From NCBI GenBank assembly GCA_021646415.1, contig SOEU01000020.1, forward strand, positions 1 through 57,191: 57,191 nucleotides of DNA, given 5' to 3'. Below, one piece after another: positions 54,931 through 57,191 of this stretch. Under the pieces are notes generated by a model, which searched no databases, had not been told where the DNA came from, and was given only the letters and a program-made list of their open reading frames with translations. The stretch's first letter is position 1. Every line of letters begins with the position of its first letter. The DNA comes from Candidatus Brocadia sp. (lineage in GTDB: Bacteria; Planctomycetota; Brocadiia; Brocadiales; Brocadiaceae). The translations under genes were made by a program, and so were the position numbers.

Positions 54931-56072
54931 AAAAGTTTTTCAGTATATTGTTTAAACTTTTCTTTAAATGTTAAGCGATCAAAACTTTCCGCATGTTTTC
55001 TAATTAAAAGTGGATCAAATAGGTCTTTATGGTGTTCAAAAAACCTTACAGCCTCCATCAAGGACTCTGTCGTTTGTTTTGTAAAAAATACACCGGTAGG
55101 TGTTTCTGGCCCCCCGGGTGTCTTTTCCATTGCGGAATCACAATGAGCGTATACACCATGAACGGTTTCTAACACCCCCCCTTTAGCAAAGGCAATTACA
55201 GGTTTTCCGCATGCCTGTGCCTCCAAAGGGACGATTCCAAAGTCTTCTTCTCCAGGAAAGATTAATGCTTTGCATCCCCGGTAATATTCCTTCAAAGATT
55301 CGCTGGATTGCCATCCAATACACTGTACGTGTTTTTTTGCCATCTTCCTGATTTGCTCTTCTTCTTGTCCCCCTCCGATAATGACAAGCGGTAAACTCAT
55401 TCTTTCAAATGCATCTACAGCAATATCAATCCTTTTATAGGGAGCAAAGGCTGATACAACCAGATAGTAGTCTCCTTCTCTTTGACTCTCCGGAGGTGTG
55501 TAAAGCGAACAATCTACGGGCGGGTGAATGACCTCCGCCGATCTTTTATAATATTTTTTTATCCGGTTTGCAACATGATAGGAGTTTGCCACAAAGTAAT
55601 CCACCCGGTTACTGGAGGCAACATCCCACATCCGCAGGTAATGTGCTATGGCAGGTATCAAAAACCTGGAAATGATCCCCTTTTTACCGTTACCAAAATA
55701 GGTGTAGTAATGATCCCATACATAGCGCATCGGGGTATGGCAGTAGCATACATGGACTGCAGATGGAGAGGTCAACACCCCTTTGGCCACGCAGTGACTG
55801 CTGGACAGAACCATATCGTACTCTCTCATATCGAAACCTTCTATTGCTAAAGGGAATAACAACAGAAAAGAGCGGTAGTTCCTTTTCGCAAGAGGCACTC
55901 TTTGGAGGAAGGAGGTTTGAATATTTCTGTCCTCTATTGTCTTTGAAACTGAGCCATGACGATGGATTAATGTAAAAATGTCTGCTTCTGGAAAGAGTTC
56001 ACAGAAGACCTCCAAAACCTTCTCCCCTCCCCGCATTCCGGTCAGCCAGTCATGTACTATTGCCACCCGCAC
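54924..56072 (-). CDS. GT4 family glycosyltransferase (WbaZ-like)
   Basis: A 382-residue GT-B fold transferase. N-domain: MRVAIVHDWLTGMRGGEKVL and CYCHTPMRYVWDHYY, as in WbaZ-type mannosyltransferases. C-domain: YYLVVSAFAPYKRIDIAVDA, VIIGGGQEE and FPGEEDFGIVPLEAQACGKP with the family E-x7-E motif. It adds a sugar, probably mannose, from a nucleotide sugar to the growing exopolysaccharide lipid. It is the first gene of the minus-strand polysaccharide unit (GT4, WcaJ-type). Confidence 0.9.
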   Translation of the reverse strand: MRVAIVHDWLTGMRGGEKVLEVFCELFPEADIFTLIHRHGSVSKTIEDRNIQTSFLQRVPLAKRNYRSFLLLFPLAIEGFDMREYDMVLSSSHCVAKGVLTSPSAVHVCYCHTPMRYVWDHYYTYFGNGKKGIISRFLIPAIAHYLRMWDVASSNRVDYFVANSYHVANRIKKYYKRSAEVIHPPVDCSLYTPPESQREGDYYLVVSAFAPYKRIDIAVDAFERMSLPLVIIGGGQEEEQIRKMAKKHVQCIGWQSSESLKEYYRGCKALIFPGEEDFGIVPLEAQACGKPVIAFAKGGVLETVHGVYAHCDSAMEKTPGGPETPTGVFFTKQTTESLMEAVRFFEHHKDLFDPLLIRKHAESFDRLTFKEKFKQYTEKLLC

Positions 56073-56446
56073 GTGAGTTCTCTTATCAGGTTCATTGAAA
56101 ATTGAAAATTATAATACCATATAATACACAAAATCTGCGTAAATGACAATTTAAAATCAATTGGAAATTGTTTGTAGAAAAGTACCTATGAACACAACTA
56201 TTAGTCTGGACATCATGCGACTGGGGCATTTAGGTAAAGAGGGTTGCTAATAAAAATATTTATTTTTGAAAAAAACCTGCCGATTATTATAATGTTGAAG
56301 TTTAAAAATGAGTAAATAATGATATGGCCTCTCAAAGGGCAACGGAGAGGTATGGTTACAGCTGTGCTCTGGATCTGTAATTTAGATCAGAAAAATAAAC
56401 TTTCATAAGATATAATATCTGGACTTGCAAAAGCTATTTGTATAGT
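56073..56446. other. Divergent region, GT4 / second sugar transferase
   Basis: About 370 AT-rich bases with no gene. It contains attgaaaattgaaaatt repeats near 56094-56110. It should hold the promoters of both polysaccharide units; none is clear enough to call. Confidence 0.35.
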
Positions 56447-57055
56447 ATGAATCTCTGGACTGCTATAGAAGATTGTTTAACGAGAATCTTGGATATGGTA
56501 TGTAGCATTTTTTTGCTTACTATTCTTCTTCCTTTGTTTTTCATTATTGCCATTTTGGTAAAAATAGATAGTAAAGGACCTGTTTTCTTTTTGCAGAAGC
56601 GGTGTGGCAGGCATGGAAAGGTGTTTCATATGTATAAATTTAGAACGATGGTTAAAGATGCAGAGTCCTTGAAAAAAAGGCTTAAGAACGAGATGGACGG
56701 CCCCATGTTTAAAATGAGAAATGACCCAAGAATTACAGAAATAGGGAAGATTCTCAGAAAGTATAGCCTTGACGAATTGCCTCAGTTGATAAATGTTTTA
56801 AAAGGACAGATGAGTCTTGTAGGCCCAAGACCCCTGGCAGATGAAGAGATGACGGGAGACGACAATTGGAGAAAAATCAGGCTCTCGGTCAAGCCAGGTA
56901 TGACCGGACTTTGGCAGATAATGGGAAGGGAGAGCGGTAAATTCAGTGATTGGGTAAATTATGACATTACCTACGTGCAGAAAAGATCACCCCTTTTGGA
57001 TTTAAAAATCCTTTTTTTTACCTTCTTTACTGTTTTTAGCAGAGTAGGGACGTAA
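56447..57055 (+). CDS. Short-form sugar transferase (PglC/WbaP core type)
   Basis: A 202-residue member of the same transferase family as 53527, without the N-terminal helices and nucleotide-binding domain. One membrane helix (ICSIFLLTILLPLFFIIAIL-like, about 16-38) is followed by KGPVFFLQKRCG, FRTMVKDAESL, RKYSLDELPQLINVLKGQ, MSLVGPRPL and KPGMTGLWQIMGRE. It would start a second type of glycan or partner with another pathway. The ATG at 56447 lacks a strong ribosome binding site; a TTG three codons earlier is possible. Intact motifs. Confidence 0.9.
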   Translation: MNLWTAIEDCLTRILDMVCSIFLLTILLPLFFIIAILVKIDSKGPVFFLQKRCGRHGKVFHMYKFRTMVKDAESLKKRLKNEMDGPMFKMRNDPRITEIGKILRKYSLDELPQLINVLKGQMSLVGPRPLADEEMTGDDNWRKIRLSVKPGMTGLWQIMGRESGKFSDWVNYDITYVQKRSPLLDLKILFFTFFTVFSRVGT

Positions 57056-57078
57056 CAATAATTATTCGTAACACTTTA

Positions 57079-57165
57079 GTTTTTTGAAAAACTATCAAGG
57101 CAAAGCCTTGTGCTGATTTCGCCCCGGAGGGGCAAATTGCTCATAGGCAGGCAATTTATTGCCTG
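57079..57165. repeat. Cluster of short palindromes at window end
   Basis: Four hairpins in under 90 bases: GTTTTTTGAAAAAC (57079-57092), CAAGGCAAAGCCTTG (57096-57110), GCCCCGGAGGGGC (57121-57133) and CAGGCAATTTATTGCCTG (57148-57165). They follow the sugar transferase stop and resemble a dispersed palindromic repeat rather than a standard terminator. Confidence 0.7.
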
Positions 57166-57191
57166 TGTTAAGAGAAAGATAAAAATAAGCC

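Overview
The window looks like chromosome of an anaerobic, nitrogen-cycling bacterium, most likely an anammox planctomycete (Brocadiales, Kuenenia/Brocadia-like). The case is indirect: three ammonium transporters and two PII proteins in one cluster with a diheme c-type cytochrome, a nitrate/nitrite transporter run with a heme-bearing sensor, moderate-to-low GC, and many palindromic intergenic repeats. No rRNA, tRNA or marker gene is present to settle it, and the name is an inference.

Layout. 1-2105: GC-rich, internally deleted adhE remnant joined to the 5' end of a secreted-protein gene. 3082-7596 (minus): Uma2 remnant, then MoxR ATPase / DUF58 / BatA-type VWA protein. 8201-15240 (plus): amt-glnK-amt, diheme cytochrome, amt-glnK, closed by a strong terminator; the second GlnK has Phe instead of Tyr51. 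15277-20821: PgeF-like laccase-domain protein, MTA phosphorylase, PolX, dodecin, a DUF1566 protein and a small membrane protein. 21312-26527 (minus): SLAC1/TehA-type channel, then an operon of response regulator, heme (CxxCH) double-Cache membrane protein, single PAS protein and NarK.

26948-36167 (minus) is a decaying defence island: type I restriction-modification genes hsdM, hsdS and hsdR, each broken by one apparent single-base loss, with a GIY-YIG protein, a zeta-like kinase remnant, its small partner, radC and a nucleotidyltransferase remnant. Tandem and palindromic repeats fill its gaps. 36914-38838 holds a lipoprotein, a small acidic protein and a Fic protein; the Fic gene lies between an intact ntrC and a diverged second copy of the ntrC 3' end.

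38914-51667 looks like a carbon-use locus. An NtrC-type regulator and a double-Cache histidine kinase diverge from a DASS dicarboxylate/sulfate carrier, a split methylmalonyl-CoA mutase, methylmalonyl-CoA epimerase and a complete sodium-pumping methylmalonyl-CoA decarboxylase (alpha, delta, biotin carrier, beta). Together they interconvert succinyl-CoA and propionyl-CoA coupled to a Na+ gradient. 51852-57055 holds a TPR/transglutaminase-like protein and exopolysaccharide genes (two polyprenyl-phosphate sugar transferases and a GT4 glycosyltransferase).

Best candidates for something new: the split heme-Cache/PAS/response-regulator/NarK module, the Tyr51/Phe51 PII pair around a cytochrome, and the ntrC 3'-end duplication around fic.
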